From Bacillota bacterium (GTDB lineage Bacteria > Bacillota > Dethiobacteria > Dethiobacterales > Dethiobacteraceae), in contig JAAZJT010000079.1 in assembly GCA_012800215.1 (NCBI GenBank), positions 1 to 6,087 of the forward strand: a DNA stretch of 6,087 nucleotides, read 5' to 3'. The position numbers and the translations under genes are program-made. The stretch's first letter is position 1. Every line of letters starts with the position of its first letter. The notes beneath the pieces were generated by a model. It ran no database searches. It was not told where the DNA came from and was given only the letters and a program-made list of their open reading frames with translations. Of the stretch, positions 1 through 6,084 are shown piece by piece.

Positions 1-342
1 AAGAGGCGCAATCCCTCTCCTAGGCTTATTTGCCACTCAGATCGCGGCAGTCAATATTGTAGCCATGCTTATCAGAGTTTACTGCAGGAGCACGGTTTCA
101 TATGCAGTATGAGCCGTAAAGGTGAATGCCAGGATAATGCTTGTGCTGAGACATTTTTTCATAGTATGAAAGTCGAATGGATATATGGAGAACCGTTGAA
201 ATCCAGATATAGGATGAGAAAAGAAGTCAGGGAGTACATAGAGGTGTTTTACAATCGGCAGAGACTGCATTCAAACAATGGATATCTTTCGCCTAGTGAT
301 TTTGAAAGAGTTAACCAGTCCAGCTTCTTATTGTCCGCTTAG
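1..342 (+). CDS. IS3-family transposase (OrfB), C-terminal part, cut by window edge
   Basis: The frame is open from the first base and ends with TAG at 340-342; no start lies in the window, so only the last 113 residues are seen. This is the catalytic end of a DDE transposase (rve integrase fold). HSDRGSQY carries the second catalytic Asp (fragment residue 14). NACAETFFHSMK carries the catalytic Glu (residue 50), giving exactly 35 intervening residues, the DD(35)E spacing of the IS3 family. The Lys seven residues after the Glu, typical of IS3 enzymes, is present. The C-terminal YIEVFYNRQRLHS...LSPSDFE block is also standard for OrfB. Translation could begin internally at the ATG at 109, but that would drop the Asp and is not the real start. 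The enzyme would cut and join the IS ends. Whether the upstream part is intact cannot be seen. Confidence 0.95.
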   Translation, partial: KRRNPSPRLICHSDRGSQYCSHAYQSLLQEHGFICSMSRKGECQDNACAETFFHSMKVEWIYGEPLKSRYRMRKEVREYIEVFYNRQRLHSNNGYLSPSDFERVNQSSFLLSA

Positions 343-356
343 GCTTGACCAGATCA
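318..356 (+). repeat. Probable right terminal end of the IS3-family element
   Basis: IS3-family elements usually end 5'-TG...CA-3' a few to tens of bases after the transposase stop. Read from the other strand, the sequence inward from 356 begins TGATCTGGTCAAGCC and continues to a GCGGACA block. It starts with TG and follows the stop at 342 by 14 bp. Downstream of 356 the sequence immediately reads as WYL-regulator coding sequence, which fits an insertion boundary. The left end of this element is outside the window, so neither inverted-repeat pairing nor target duplication can be tested. The exact boundary is inferred. Confidence 0.5.
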
Positions 357-359
357 TAT

Positions 360-1304
360 ATGTTTCACAAACTCATCAGAGGAAACAGCATAGTAAAAAA
401 AGAACTGAGTGGGTATTTTTCTGTGGATGAAAAGACCATACAACGAGATATAAATGAACTGCGAGCGTTTCTTTATGAAGGTAACCCAGTATGGGGTAAC
501 AATGCTATACATTATGACCATCGAAGCTGTAGTTATCGTTTGATTAAACAGGAAGACTATTTTTTCACCGAAGAAGAAGCTTTAGCGTTGGCTAAGATAC
601 TGCTAGATAGCAGAGCATTTAATATAGATGAGATGAACCAGATCCTGAATAAACTACTATTGCATATTGACCCAAGCCAACGAAGTTGCCTTAAAAAGGC
701 TATCCTAAATGAAAGCTACCACTATATAGGGCCACAACATGGAAAATATCTGCTTAGTTTATTATGGCATTTAAATTTAAACATACAGGAACAGAATATT
801 ATCAGGATTACATACTGCCGTATGGATGGAACTATTCACGATTGGGAATTAGAGCCCCTGGGGTTAATCTTTTCTGAATTCTATTTCTATCTTATTGCAC
901 AAATACATAATGGGCAGTATGAAAGTCCGGCCATATATCGAATTGACAGGATACAGAATTTTCTTGAATCTGGGCAACACTTTTCGGTACCCTACACGGA
1001 GCGTTTTCAAGAAGGAGGATTTAGAAAACGAATTCAGTTCATGTATGGTGGAGAACTGCTAAGAATCAAGTTCGCCTTCTGGGGGAGTTCCTTAGAGGCC
1101 ATCTTAGACCGTTTGCCCACAGCCCGAATTATAGGGCAAGACGGCAATAAAACCATACTAGAAGCGGAGGTGTATGGAGAGGGCATAAAAATGTGGTTTT
1201 TAAGCCAAGCTCAGCATTTGGAAGTGTTGAAACCAGAACAATTTCGCCAGGATATAAAACGAACGATTGGTGAGATGGCGAATATATACACAACAGCACT
1301 TTAG
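360..1304 (+). CDS. WYL-domain transcriptional regulator, N-terminally truncated by IS
   Basis: This is a cytoplasmic DNA-binding regulator of the DeoR-like HTH plus WYL plus WCX type. The HTH is seen in KKELSGYFSVDEKTIQRDINELR, with the recognition helix at TIQRDI. The WYL domain follows from about IIRITY (codons near 798) through the FYFYLIAQ block (876-899) to IYRIDRIQ (933-956). A WCX-like C-terminal part (GGELLRIKFAF...LSQAQHLEVLKPEQ) closes the protein. The name-giving Trp is Phe here (FYL). Family members usually have about 10 more residues before the first HTH helix. Here the frame runs back only to a TTG at 345 inside the probable IS end, and the ATG at 360 has no convincing Shine-Dalgarno. 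The gene was therefore probably cut by the IS insertion. Expression from 345 or 360 could still give an almost complete protein. It is followed after 27 bp by the HNH-type gene and is probably its cotranscribed regulator. Confidence 0.85.
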   Translation: MFHKLIRGNSIVKKELSGYFSVDEKTIQRDINELRAFLYEGNPVWGNNAIHYDHRSCSYRLIKQEDYFFTEEEALALAKILLDSRAFNIDEMNQILNKLLLHIDPSQRSCLKKAILNESYHYIGPQHGKYLLSLLWHLNLNIQEQNIIRITYCRMDGTIHDWELEPLGLIFSEFYFYLIAQIHNGQYESPAIYRIDRIQNFLESGQHFSVPYTERFQEGGFRKRIQFMYGGELLRIKFAFWGSSLEAILDRLPTARIIGQDGNKTILEAEVYGEGIKMWFLSQAQHLEVLKPEQFRQDIKRTIGEMANIYTTAL

Positions 1305-1318
1305 TTATGGGAATAATT

Positions 1319-1325
1319 GGGGGGA
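1319..1325 (+). promoter_or_regulatory. Shine-Dalgarno that fixes the start of the HNH gene
   Basis: A run of six G followed by A lies 7 bp before ATG 1332. It overlaps the alternative TTG at 1317, which has no ribosome site of its own. This makes ATG 1332 the likely start. Confidence 0.75.
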
Positions 1326-1331
1326 TATGGA

Positions 1332-2648
1332 ATGAATAATGATATAACTCGTCAAGATATTGATGATTACAATAAAAGAAATGCAAATAAAGACAGCTAC
1401 AAAAATCGTGTCTTTAATGGAAAAAGAACAACAATGGATGAATACACTGGAGAGAAGCTGTTTTATTCTGCAAAAGGTAAGAATGCTTCAGTGGTGCAAC
1501 CGCGTCACTTCACAACTAAAAAAACTGCAACTATTGACCATGTTGTTCCAGTTGACCAGTTGAAAAAACAGTATAGTGGTAATATAAGTAAAGAACAGTT
1601 AAAGAGAATTGCAAACTCTGACTTTAATTTGGCTGTTACTGCTGAAGCGCTCAATAAATCTAAGTCAAATATGAGTAATCATGAATACTTATATAGACAG
1701 TTGAAAAATGGCAACCCGGAAAGTCTTACTACTACGTACAATATGATACAAAAAGAAATATCGGCAAAAATTGGCATTTCAGGGGATATAGCTGTTACTA
1801 GGGTTTCAGAAAAAGTTGGGAAGATGTCCAAAGTAAACAAAAAGGATCTTAAAACATTTACTGACACAGTTGGCGGTAAAACGGGTAGTACGCTAAATAG
1901 AGGCACTGACGCTGGATTAATGACTCTCACTATTTCAAGTATTAACAACTTAACTCTTGTGGCCGCAGGGAAAAAGGATTTAGATAATGCGCTTAAAGAC
2001 ATTGGACATGATGCAGGTGGGAGCTTCGTTAGTGCTGCTGGTTTAGATTTAGTAAAAGGTGCTGTTTCAGATATAGCAAAAATATGCAAGAATCCTAAAT
2101 TTGCAAAGATATTGCAGAAAGATGTACCTATAGTTCAAATTTCAACAATTATTATGGTCAGTAATTCAGCAATTAGATTTATAAATGATGATATCTCTGG
2201 CGAAGAATGCTTGACAGAAATATTAATGAACGGAGTAGGGGCTTTTGCATACAGTTTAGGAATGGCGGTAGGAGGTCCGGCCGGGGCAGTGATCGGTTCA
2301 ATAGTAGTAGCCCAGATAAGCAAATCGATACTTGAATATAGACAATGCCAAAAGCTAAATGAGGAGAAGGAACAGCAGATTAGTTGCATTGTAAGCGAAG
2401 CATTAGTTGAAATGGAAAAACAAAGAAAATATTTACAGCAAATTATAACTCAAAAGTATGATAGATGGGATAATGCATTTGATTCTGGATTTGAACAAAT
2501 CTTTGCTTCAGCAATCGAAAATGATGTTGATGGTATATCTAATGGACTTAATACGATACTCTGCATTTTTAATGAGAGAGCTAAATTTGAAACAATTCAA
2601 GAATTTAATACATTCTTTGACAATGCGGATTCAGTTTTAACTCTATAA
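1332..2648 (+). CDS. HNH-type nuclease protein with C-terminal hydrophobic glycine-rich region
   Basis: This 438-residue protein has two recognisable parts. The N-terminal part resembles an HNH endonuclease: DEYTGEKLFYS (36-46), then TIDHVVPVDQL with Asp69-His70, then NSDFNLAVT with Asn99, then LNKSKSN with Asn108 and Lys111. These give the D-H ... N ... N-x2-K order of the HNH beta-beta-alpha metal finger. The paired zinc-binding Cys of many HNH proteins are absent (YTGEK occupies that place). From about residue 190 the protein becomes rich in Gly, Ala and Ser. It has hydrophobic stretches at about 265-284 and 301-327, the latter a glycine-zipper-like GVGAFAYSLGMAVGGPAG, then a charged helical tail. 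No signal peptide is seen. It starts an apparent three-gene unit. The next gene's Shine-Dalgarno overlaps its stop. Nucleic-acid cleavage is inferred from the motif; membrane association is inferred from composition. The whole architecture is not one I can name. Confidence 0.85.
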   Translation: MNNDITRQDIDDYNKRNANKDSYKNRVFNGKRTTMDEYTGEKLFYSAKGKNASVVQPRHFTTKKTATIDHVVPVDQLKKQYSGNISKEQLKRIANSDFNLAVTAEALNKSKSNMSNHEYLYRQLKNGNPESLTTTYNMIQKEISAKIGISGDIAVTRVSEKVGKMSKVNKKDLKTFTDTVGGKTGSTLNRGTDAGLMTLTISSINNLTLVAAGKKDLDNALKDIGHDAGGSFVSAAGLDLVKGAVSDIAKICKNPKFAKILQKDVPIVQISTIIMVSNSAIRFINDDISGEECLTEILMNGVGAFAYSLGMAVGGPAGAVIGSIVVAQISKSILEYRQCQKLNEEKEQQISCIVSEALVEMEKQRKYLQQIITQKYDRWDNAFDSGFEQIFASAIENDVDGISNGLNTILCIFNERAKFETIQEFNTFFDNADSVLTL

Positions 2649-2660
2649 AGGGGGAATCAT

Positions 2661-3464
2661 ATGAGTTTATTTGTAGGATCAATGTTGGGCGGCCTAGTAT
2701 ATACACTTGCGAAAACAAATGAGTCGATGAAAATCGATGAGCAAACGCAAAAAAAATACGCTAGAGCATTTGAAAAACGTGCTGCAGCTGAACAGTTAGT
2801 ACGTAATAAACAAAATGAAGCCAATAATAGTTTAACAAAGGTGGCGAATAGAAAAAGGGCTATTCTTTCTACATCTATGGCTGAGTTTTTAGAATTATAC
2901 GAAAAGATAATAAAAATTAATTTTATCCCTGGTGATGGAATTTTGGAATTAAGTCAAAATGTACTGGCTCCGGTTAAATATGAACAACTTAGGCATATGG
3001 CCAATAAAGCGATCTCCCCGATGACGGATAAAGAGATCGTGGTAAGCTATTTGTTAAAAGGTATCGGCGGGGCTATGGTAGACGATTCCAAACGTAAATT
3101 GGCAATGGCAAACAGTGAGATGAAATTATCTAATGTTGTTTATTCGCAGGCTGAAACTTTTGTCGTTGCGTTGGAAGCTATAGTTGAGAGAGGAAATAGA
3201 CTTGCTAAGCTTTTAGCAAAAATGAATTTGCTATTTTCGCGTTCAATAAAAACTAGTAGCGAAATTATTGAAAAGAATGGGATTCACAGAAACATGTATA
3301 ATCTTGACGAACGCCAAAAGATAATGACTTGTATCAATTTTGCTGATGCAATTAAAAAAATAATTGATGTACCATTATTGGATCATAATGGAGAAATAAC
3401 ACAGGAATCTTTAACAGCTCTGCAAACCGGCAATGACTATTTAGAAAAATTAAAAAATCTATAA
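2661..3464 (+). CDS. Unrecognised helical protein with hydrophobic N-terminus, middle gene of operon
   Basis: I do not recognise this 267-residue protein. Residues 2-17 (SLFVGSMLGGLVYTLA) are hydrophobic and glycine-containing and could be a membrane anchor or amphipathic segment; no signal-peptidase site is evident. Residues about 25-70 are highly charged and rich in Lys, Glu, Gln and Ala (KKYARAFEKRAAAEQL), suggesting a coiled coil. A second helical stretch spans about 145-205. A Gly-rich segment, KGIGGAMVDD, lies near the middle. No Cys cluster or catalytic motif is visible. The start is supported by AGGGGG at 2649-2654, six bases before ATG. The 12-bp gap to the upstream gene and the 17-bp gap to the downstream gene imply co-translation and perhaps a shared complex. 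A scaffold or adaptor role is only a guess. Confidence 0.85.
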   Translation: MSLFVGSMLGGLVYTLAKTNESMKIDEQTQKKYARAFEKRAAAEQLVRNKQNEANNSLTKVANRKRAILSTSMAEFLELYEKIIKINFIPGDGILELSQNVLAPVKYEQLRHMANKAISPMTDKEIVVSYLLKGIGGAMVDDSKRKLAMANSEMKLSNVVYSQAETFVVALEAIVERGNRLAKLLAKMNLLFSRSIKTSSEIIEKNGIHRNMYNLDERQKIMTCINFADAIKKIIDVPLLDHNGEITQESLTALQTGNDYLEKLKNL

Positions 3465-3481
3465 GTGGAGAATGATCTTTT

Positions 3482-4510
3482 ATGAAAATATTTAAGGTTT
3501 CAAAAACATGTAATGCGTGCGGCCAATGTGCTCTGATGACAGATTTGTTAATTGAAACGGCTGATGGCAAAGCAATACCATCTGATATAGGATATATTTC
3601 TGATGATTTTCTAAAGGAAGCACAGAATATCATTGATATATGTCCAGTAGGGGCTTTATCTATTATCGAAGTGGGAAATGTCAGATCTTCTGGCAAAAGG
3701 GCATTGAAAGAATTAGAAAGTCTCTTAAAGAGAAGATTAAATGAAGTAGTTGTTCCTATCGTAACAAAAGGTGATATAGGATTTAACGCAAATAATTATT
3801 TTATAGATTTTAATGAACCAAAAGGAGATTATGATTATAAGTATTCCAGTGAAAATAAAGCTGAAAAAGCTGCGCTTGATGAGTTTAACAGAATTGCATA
3901 TTCTCAGTATAGGGCATTTATTTTAAGTGTATTTGTACAATATAAGAACGATAAATTAAAACAATTTTATACGTTTGAAGCAAATGAAAGCAGTTTTTAT
4001 TATAAGATAAACAAGAAATACATGGATATCCTGAAGGAAATCGCAACTGAAGCAAAAGCTTTGACAAATGGCAAGATACTGCTATCTGAGGAATTCATTA
4101 CGTTTGACGTTTATCCGGGTAACAGCAATAAATTCATCAGAGGTTCTATAGATGCCCGTCTTAAGGAATTTGAAACCAGAAGTACTTCATCTGGCATAAT
4201 GGCAGAGTTTAGAAGTAATTCCTATAGTTCCTTGGATTCATATAGCATGTATATAGACACCGACGAAATGGAACATTATGAAGAAGGCATGTTTGGAAGG
4301 TCCAAAATTATAACTAAATACTGTTATAAAAATTTAAATGGAGCAGTAAATGAGTACATTAAAGATCTGAAAAGTGCAATGAATTACGTTGATATAGATG
4401 AAAGTGCACTTTATGATGTTAACGAAGCTATTGATTACTATGAGAAAGAGATAGCCACAGCAGTTGAACAAAAGATTAAAGAGTTTTCGGAGGCAGTTGC
4501 TCAGATATAA
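3482..4510 (+). CDS. Protein with N-terminal [4Fe-4S] ferredoxin-like domain and unknown C-terminal region
   Basis: Residues 1-62 form a single-cluster ferredoxin-like domain. CNACGQC supplies Cys10, Cys13 and Cys16, and DICPVGAL supplies Cys54 followed by Pro, which is the ligand pattern C-x2-C-x2-C...CP for one [4Fe-4S] cluster. The domain resembles small monocluster ferredoxins, but here about 280 more residues follow. These are mostly charged, with many Tyr, Lys and Glu, including YDYKYSSENKAEKAALDEF, a predicted beta-rich middle (FITFDVYPGN) and a helical C-terminal tail. I do not recognise that region. No membrane segment or signal is evident, so a cytoplasmic location is likely. GTGGAG at 3465-3470 is the probable ribosome site. 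It is the last gene of the unit. Electron transfer or redox sensing is inferred from the cluster motif. No dedicated reductase partner is in the window. Confidence 0.85.
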   Translation: MKIFKVSKTCNACGQCALMTDLLIETADGKAIPSDIGYISDDFLKEAQNIIDICPVGALSIIEVGNVRSSGKRALKELESLLKRRLNEVVVPIVTKGDIGFNANNYFIDFNEPKGDYDYKYSSENKAEKAALDEFNRIAYSQYRAFILSVFVQYKNDKLKQFYTFEANESSFYYKINKKYMDILKEIATEAKALTNGKILLSEEFITFDVYPGNSNKFIRGSIDARLKEFETRSTSSGIMAEFRSNSYSSLDSYSMYIDTDEMEHYEEGMFGRSKIITKYCYKNLNGAVNEYIKDLKSAMNYVDIDESALYDVNEAIDYYEKEIATAVEQKIKEFSEAVAQI

Positions 4511-4599
4511 ATAGTTATGAGGATTCGTATGTGTGGTTCCGCAATCCCAATGCACCTTTATTATCACCGGCAGAATTCTATAATATTTGGTATGAATAA
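4501..4599 (+). pseudogene. Possible coding remnant after the operon
   Basis: Frame 1 reads through a protein-like segment, YEDSYVWFRNPNAPLL then SPAEFYNIWYE, and ends at TAA 4597-4599. It has no start codon and overlaps the end of the ferredoxin-type gene in another frame. A competing 27-codon ORF starts at ATG 4529. I cannot assign either. It could be the C-terminal scrap of a lost gene or chance. Confidence 0.2.
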
Positions 4600-4635
4600 A
4601 TCTGCGTTGGATTAATAAAAGAGGTCTTGATGTAA

Positions 4636-5108
4636 ATGGAAGTATCAATTGTAGATCACCAGGAGAGTAAGCATATTACTATTAGAGAATCGTTTTTGTT
4701 ATTGGGTTAAGCTTATTTATTTCAGGTATTGCCGTAACGTATACTTGCTAGTTTGTCGTAAGTGATAAGGCAAATTGTACAAACGCTGGTTGATGGTTCT
4801 GGCTCATACACTTGTTCAAGCCGGCAGAATGGAGTCAAAACATGTATCCTTTCATAGCTTTTTTCTTAGTATCCTTTTGGACAGTGGTACTTCTGTATGG
4901 ATTATGGCGAGATCCAAGTATAAGATCAAGATTGCTAAGATTGCTAGCCGTGTTCTTCTTGTGGGGCATGGTGCCTCCTAGCTCCGGCTCCACAATAGTA
5001 GAGTTAATACACAATATAGGTGGTGCCTACCCAGCCTGGATTGTAATAATTCTTGCGGCCGTGCTGCCGGTATATTTATATGGGGTTATTCTGCATTTTC
5101 GACAGTAG
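4636..5108 (+). pseudogene. Decayed gene for a small multi-pass membrane protein
   Basis: A GAGG ribosome site (4621-4624) precedes ATG 4636, whose frame gives MEVSIVDHQESKHITIRESF then a hydrophobic start, stopping at TAA 4708. Switching frame near 4704-4707 continues the hydrophobic segment as LSLFISGIAVTYTC. That frame then meets TAG at 4749 and TGA at 4791. After the second stop it stays open to TAG 5106-5108. Joined, the pieces make about 155 residues with four likely membrane helices: one N-terminal, then YPFIAFFLVSFWTVVLLYGL, LLAVFFLWG and WIVIILAAVLPVYLYGVI. Both in-frame stops could be former Trp codons (TGG to TAG or TGA). The surviving 3' part (TTG 4812 or ATG 4842) could still be translated as a 90- to 98-residue membrane protein. 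The family is not recognised. Confidence 0.55.
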
Positions 5109-5125
5109 GGGGGAGGAAGAATTAG

Positions 5126-5435
5126 GTTAGGATTCCAAGAGGTAATGCCTTCTGGCCACTGTGGTCGGCAGATTCGGGACAACTGTATCATCTATCGCTT
5201 AATGGGTGGTTGTGGCCTCGGGCTATGGAGGTTAACTTGAAATTACTTAATAGATTAAAAAATCTAATTTTTGTTAACGACGAAAAATTTTTAATATATT
5301 ATCAAAAGACAAGAGCGAAAGGCTTGTTGAAATGTGGCTAAGTATGCCAGTATATCCGCTATTGTTATGGTCATAATAGGCAGAATTTCTATCGCAAGAA
5401 ATATGAAATTTTACGGATATGAAAAAGAAGAATGA
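5126..5435 (+). pseudogene. Frameshifted remnant of a small membrane protein gene
   Basis: One frame is open from 5126 to TAA 5339-5341 and reads as sensible protein (RGNAFWPLWSADSGQLYHL, later EKFLIYYQKTRAKGLLK). Switching frame at about 5337 continues with KYASISAIVMVIIGRISIA, a membrane helix, and a charged tail ending at TGA 5433-5435. The helix preceded by a Lys/Arg-rich KTRAKG segment is typical of small single-pass proteins. A start could be ATG 5225, but no good ribosome site precedes it, and coding character extends upstream of it. Two unrelated fragments joined at 5225 is an alternative. An assembly error at 5337 would also explain the break. Confidence 0.4.
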
Positions 5436-5519
5436 ACCGAAAATCTCTGAGTGAGGCACTAGATTGAGCAGTATATAAAACTTAATAAGATTGTAAACAA
5501 GATTAGGAATTTTGTTTAA

Positions 5520-5557
5520 AAAATAAAGGATAGGATTATATCCCTATCCTTTATTTT
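5520..5557. terminator. Bidirectional intrinsic terminator
   Basis: A perfect 15-bp inverted repeat, AAAATAAAGGATAGG at 5520-5534 and its complement at 5543-5557, encloses an 8-base loop. Each arm ends in a T-rich run when read outward, so it can stop transcription on both strands. It lies between convergent coding regions, 15 bp past the stop of the minus-strand gene. Confidence 0.85.
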
Positions 5558-5572
5558 GGTCTCAGGTTCAAC

Positions 5573-5950
5573 TTAGTTATATAAAGCCCTTTTCAAGTTG
5601 TTTAAAATCTTAGCCTCAATAATGCCAACCCTATCAAACCATGAAGTTGCTAAGTTATAAACATAATAATTTGTAAGAGCAGGTAAACAATTATAATAAT
5701 CTTGGACATCTTGAGACATATGACATGTATAATATGCATTTTGTTTACCGCATCTGCAAAGATTTGTTGGTTTTAATCTGGGTGCTAGCAACTTTCGGTC
5801 AAATGGCTCTGCTTGAGGACCTATCCAAAGGGGATTCCCAATTTTACGAGTTTCTAACCATACCTGGTGTCTAAATAACCATATGCAGATTTCTTCTAGA
5901 GCATTTTTTAGCCTATCTTTCACATCCATACCTAATAATCTTGGGTCCAA
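5573..5950 (-). CDS. Small protein with SEC-C-like zinc-binding motif, possibly missing its start
   Basis: The 125-residue reading starts at a TTG (5948-5950). The key feature is LCRCGKQNAYYTCH: Cys65-x-Cys67-x8-Cys76-His77, the same spacing as the SEC-C zinc motif known from the SecA C-terminus and many stand-alone proteins. Around it are an N-terminal helical segment (KDRLKNALEEICIWLFRHQV) and a C-terminal aromatic-rich segment (YYVYNLATSWFDRVG). No catalytic residues are recognisable. The start is doubtful. Neither the TTG nor the internal ATG (codon 8) has a clear ribosome site. The frame stays open upstream for eight further codons, into the suspected IS end, before a stop. The 5' end may have been removed by that insertion. 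Zinc binding is inferred from the motif; the role is unknown. Confidence 0.65.
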   Translation of the reverse strand: MDPRLLGMDVKDRLKNALEEICIWLFRHQVWLETRKIGNPLWIGPQAEPFDRKLLAPRLKPTNLCRCGKQNAYYTCHMSQDVQDYYNCLPALTNYYVYNLATSWFDRVGIIEAKILNNLKRALYN

Positions 5951-5961
5951 AATGTAGCATA

Positions 5962-6000
5962 TGTAACTGATAAACTAAAATGGACAGAAAACAACAAATA
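5962..6000 (+). mobile_element. Possible left end of an IS3-type element
   Basis: The sequence beginning TGTAACTGATAAACTAAAAT continues into GGACA. Read inward it resembles the probable IS right end at 356: both begin with TG and reach a CTAA..GGACA-like block exactly 25 bases in, with 13 of 25 positions identical by eye. An IS end here would explain the missing start of the minus-strand gene and the gene-start signals at the window's right edge. An alternative tip is TGATAAAC at 5968. Confidence 0.35.
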
Positions 6001-6023
6001 AGAATGAACAGTATTTACCACAA

Positions 6024-6084
6024 TCCTCCAAAAAAGCTATGATAGAGCTGGAAATAAAACAGCTTTTATCATAGCAGAGGAGGA
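6024..6084 (+). promoter_or_regulatory. Stem-loop able to mask the Shine-Dalgarno of a gene just beyond the window
   Basis: GCTATGATA (6036-6044) pairs perfectly with TATCATAGC (6067-6075). An inner AGCTG/CAGCT pair (6046-6050 with 6060-6064) extends the stem. Outside it, TCCTCC (6024-6029) is complementary to GGAGGA (6079-6084), the core of a strong ribosome site whose start codon would lie at or after 6088. The folded RNA would hide that site. Such masking in transcripts entering from outside is known for IS10 and IS50. Whether this gene is a transposase cannot be seen. Confidence 0.6.

Noticed and set aside
1317..1331. TTG start giving five extra residues to the HNH gene
   Set aside because: The TTG overlaps the G-run that serves as Shine-Dalgarno for ATG 1332 and has no ribosome site of its own.
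1679..2089. 136-codon minus-strand ORF inside the HNH gene
   Set aside because: It is a shadow of the real plus-strand gene, with no ribosome site and low-complexity translation.
1332..2648. Polymorphic toxin with an adjacent immunity gene
   Set aside because: The nuclease-like domain is N-terminal, there is no secretion or pre-toxin domain, and the next genes are larger than, and unlike, typical immunity proteins.
4775..4981. 68-codon ORF overlapping the membrane pseudogene
   Set aside because: It is a different frame of the same DNA, with no ribosome site. The overlapping frame has the clear membrane-protein character.
5251..5274. TAGATT/AATCTA hairpin followed by a T run, terminator-like
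   Set aside because: The stem is only 6 bp and entirely AT-rich except for one pair, and it lies inside the coding-like frame of the second pseudogene, so chance is more likely.
6031..6075. Repeat-like GCTATGATA elements resembling CRISPR or tracrRNA pieces
   Set aside because: There is only one inverted pair, with no direct repeats, spacers or cas genes. The pairing with the ribosome site explains it better.
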